A DNA stretch of 64,000 bases from Haloimpatiens massiliensis (GTDB taxonomy: Bacteria > Bacillota > Clostridia > Clostridiales > Clostridiaceae). Shown here in pieces: positions 63,713 through 64,000 of this stretch (positions are counted from its first letter, which is position 1; every line of letters begins with the position of its first letter). The translations under genes were made by a program, and so were the position numbers. The notes beneath the pieces are model-generated. The model searched no databases. It saw only the letters and a program-made list of their open reading frames with translations, and was not told the origin of the DNA. The stretch spans positions 1,758,156-1,822,155 of the forward strand of contig NZ_LT854640.1 in assembly GCF_900184255.1 (NCBI RefSeq), written 5' to 3'.

Positions 63713-64000
63713 TTGATTAATAATGATAAATCTGAAAAGGTAATTGGATATCTTGATGAAATACAAAATATTATTCACAACAAACACCATGAGTTAGCAC
63801 AAAAATATAATCTTACTTTAGAGCAATTTCACCTACTTCTACATCTTAGTATGAAATCTACCCCTCCAACAGTTAATGAAATAGCTAATTCCTTTAACAA
63901 TGCTCAAAACACTATGTCTGAAAAATTATCAAGACTTCAAGAAAAAAATCTTATCGAAAAAGTAAAAGACCCTAAAGATAAAAGAATTTCTAGAATCTCC
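63713..64000 (+). CDS. MarR-family transcriptional regulator, N-terminal part
   Basis: 96 codons to the window end, from TTG 63713 behind AAGAGGTGA. Winged-helix DNA-binding region: L-T-L-E-Q-F-H-L-L-L-H-L, V-N-E-I-A-N-S-F-N-N-A-Q-N-T-M-S-E-K-L-S-R-L-Q-E-K-N-L-I, and the wing K-D-P-K-D-K-R-I-S-R, all classical MarR. The gene continues beyond the window. Target genes are not visible; MarR regulators often control an adjacent transporter. Confidence 0.87.
   Translation, partial: MINNDKSEKVIGYLDEIQNIIHNKHHELAQKYNLTLEQFHLLLHLSMKSTPPTVNEIANSFNNAQNTMSEKLSRLQEKNLIEKVKDPKDKRISRIS

Overview
The window is AT-rich, low-GC DNA with strong AGGAGG ribosome binding sites, frequent GTG/TTG starts and many sporulation genes (gerA-type receptor, SipL-like LysM protein, veg, yabG, three CotS-family proteins, a gamma-SASP-like protein). 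This points to an endospore-forming Clostridium, most like the C. botulinum group I / C. sporogenes cluster. The species call rests on recognised protein families and was not checked by search.

Layout. 1-13.3 kb: spore germination, coat and cortex-associated genes, including two head-to-head CotS-kinase / GT4-glycosyltransferase modules. 13.4-15.6 kb: a radical SAM protein and a small membrane protein. 16.2-26.6 kb: one leftward operon of two AAA+ chelatase subunits, a CobN-type large chelatase subunit and a FecBCD/BtuFCD-type importer, behind a strong promoter and an intrinsic-terminator leader. 26.8-28.5 kb: a decayed IS607-type element (TnpB intact, TnpA reduced to its DNA-binding part) beside the 3' fragment of a small gene. 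28.7-40.3 kb: topB, argGH, a polar amino-acid ABC importer, an L,D-transpeptidase, a zinc-ribbon miniprotein, a class D sortase and the SASP-like gene.

41.1-61.4 kb is a 20.3-kb integrated element that cuts manC (mannose-1-phosphate guanylyltransferase) in two. A 12-bp core, GGTCTCCTTGTT, is present at both junctions. Joining the inner ends reconstructs an attP with perfect 11-bp inverted arms and a central GT. Precise excision would restore an uninterrupted 355-residue ManC. The element carries a large serine recombinase at its left end, a micro-gene ahead of it, AAA/DUF1703, Fic and SEC-C proteins, a helicase-like P-loop ATPase, a tyrosine recombinase, and a wrecked two-gene locus: a GHKL ATPase-DUF3883 protein plus an upstream partner. 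A three-gene Tn7/Mu-like transposon with a 6-bp target duplication splits the GHKL gene. An IS4-like element without a target duplication truncates both the partner gene and a yyaC-like sporulation gene. The element also has several non-coding structures: a possible structured RNA at 58.2-58.6 kb, GTAATAC boxes, a large TTGTGCC palindrome and a GGTCG direct-repeat triplet.

Two families of short palindromic repeats (called A and B here) are scattered through the window. To the right of the element lie the 5' part of manC, a membrane protein with BNR-like repeats, and the start of a MarR-type regulator. The most attractive hypothesis is that the element works like the sigK skin or spsM elements, reconstituting a polysaccharide-synthesis gene by site-specific excision. 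The sequence supports the recombination geometry, but does not show timing or regulation.
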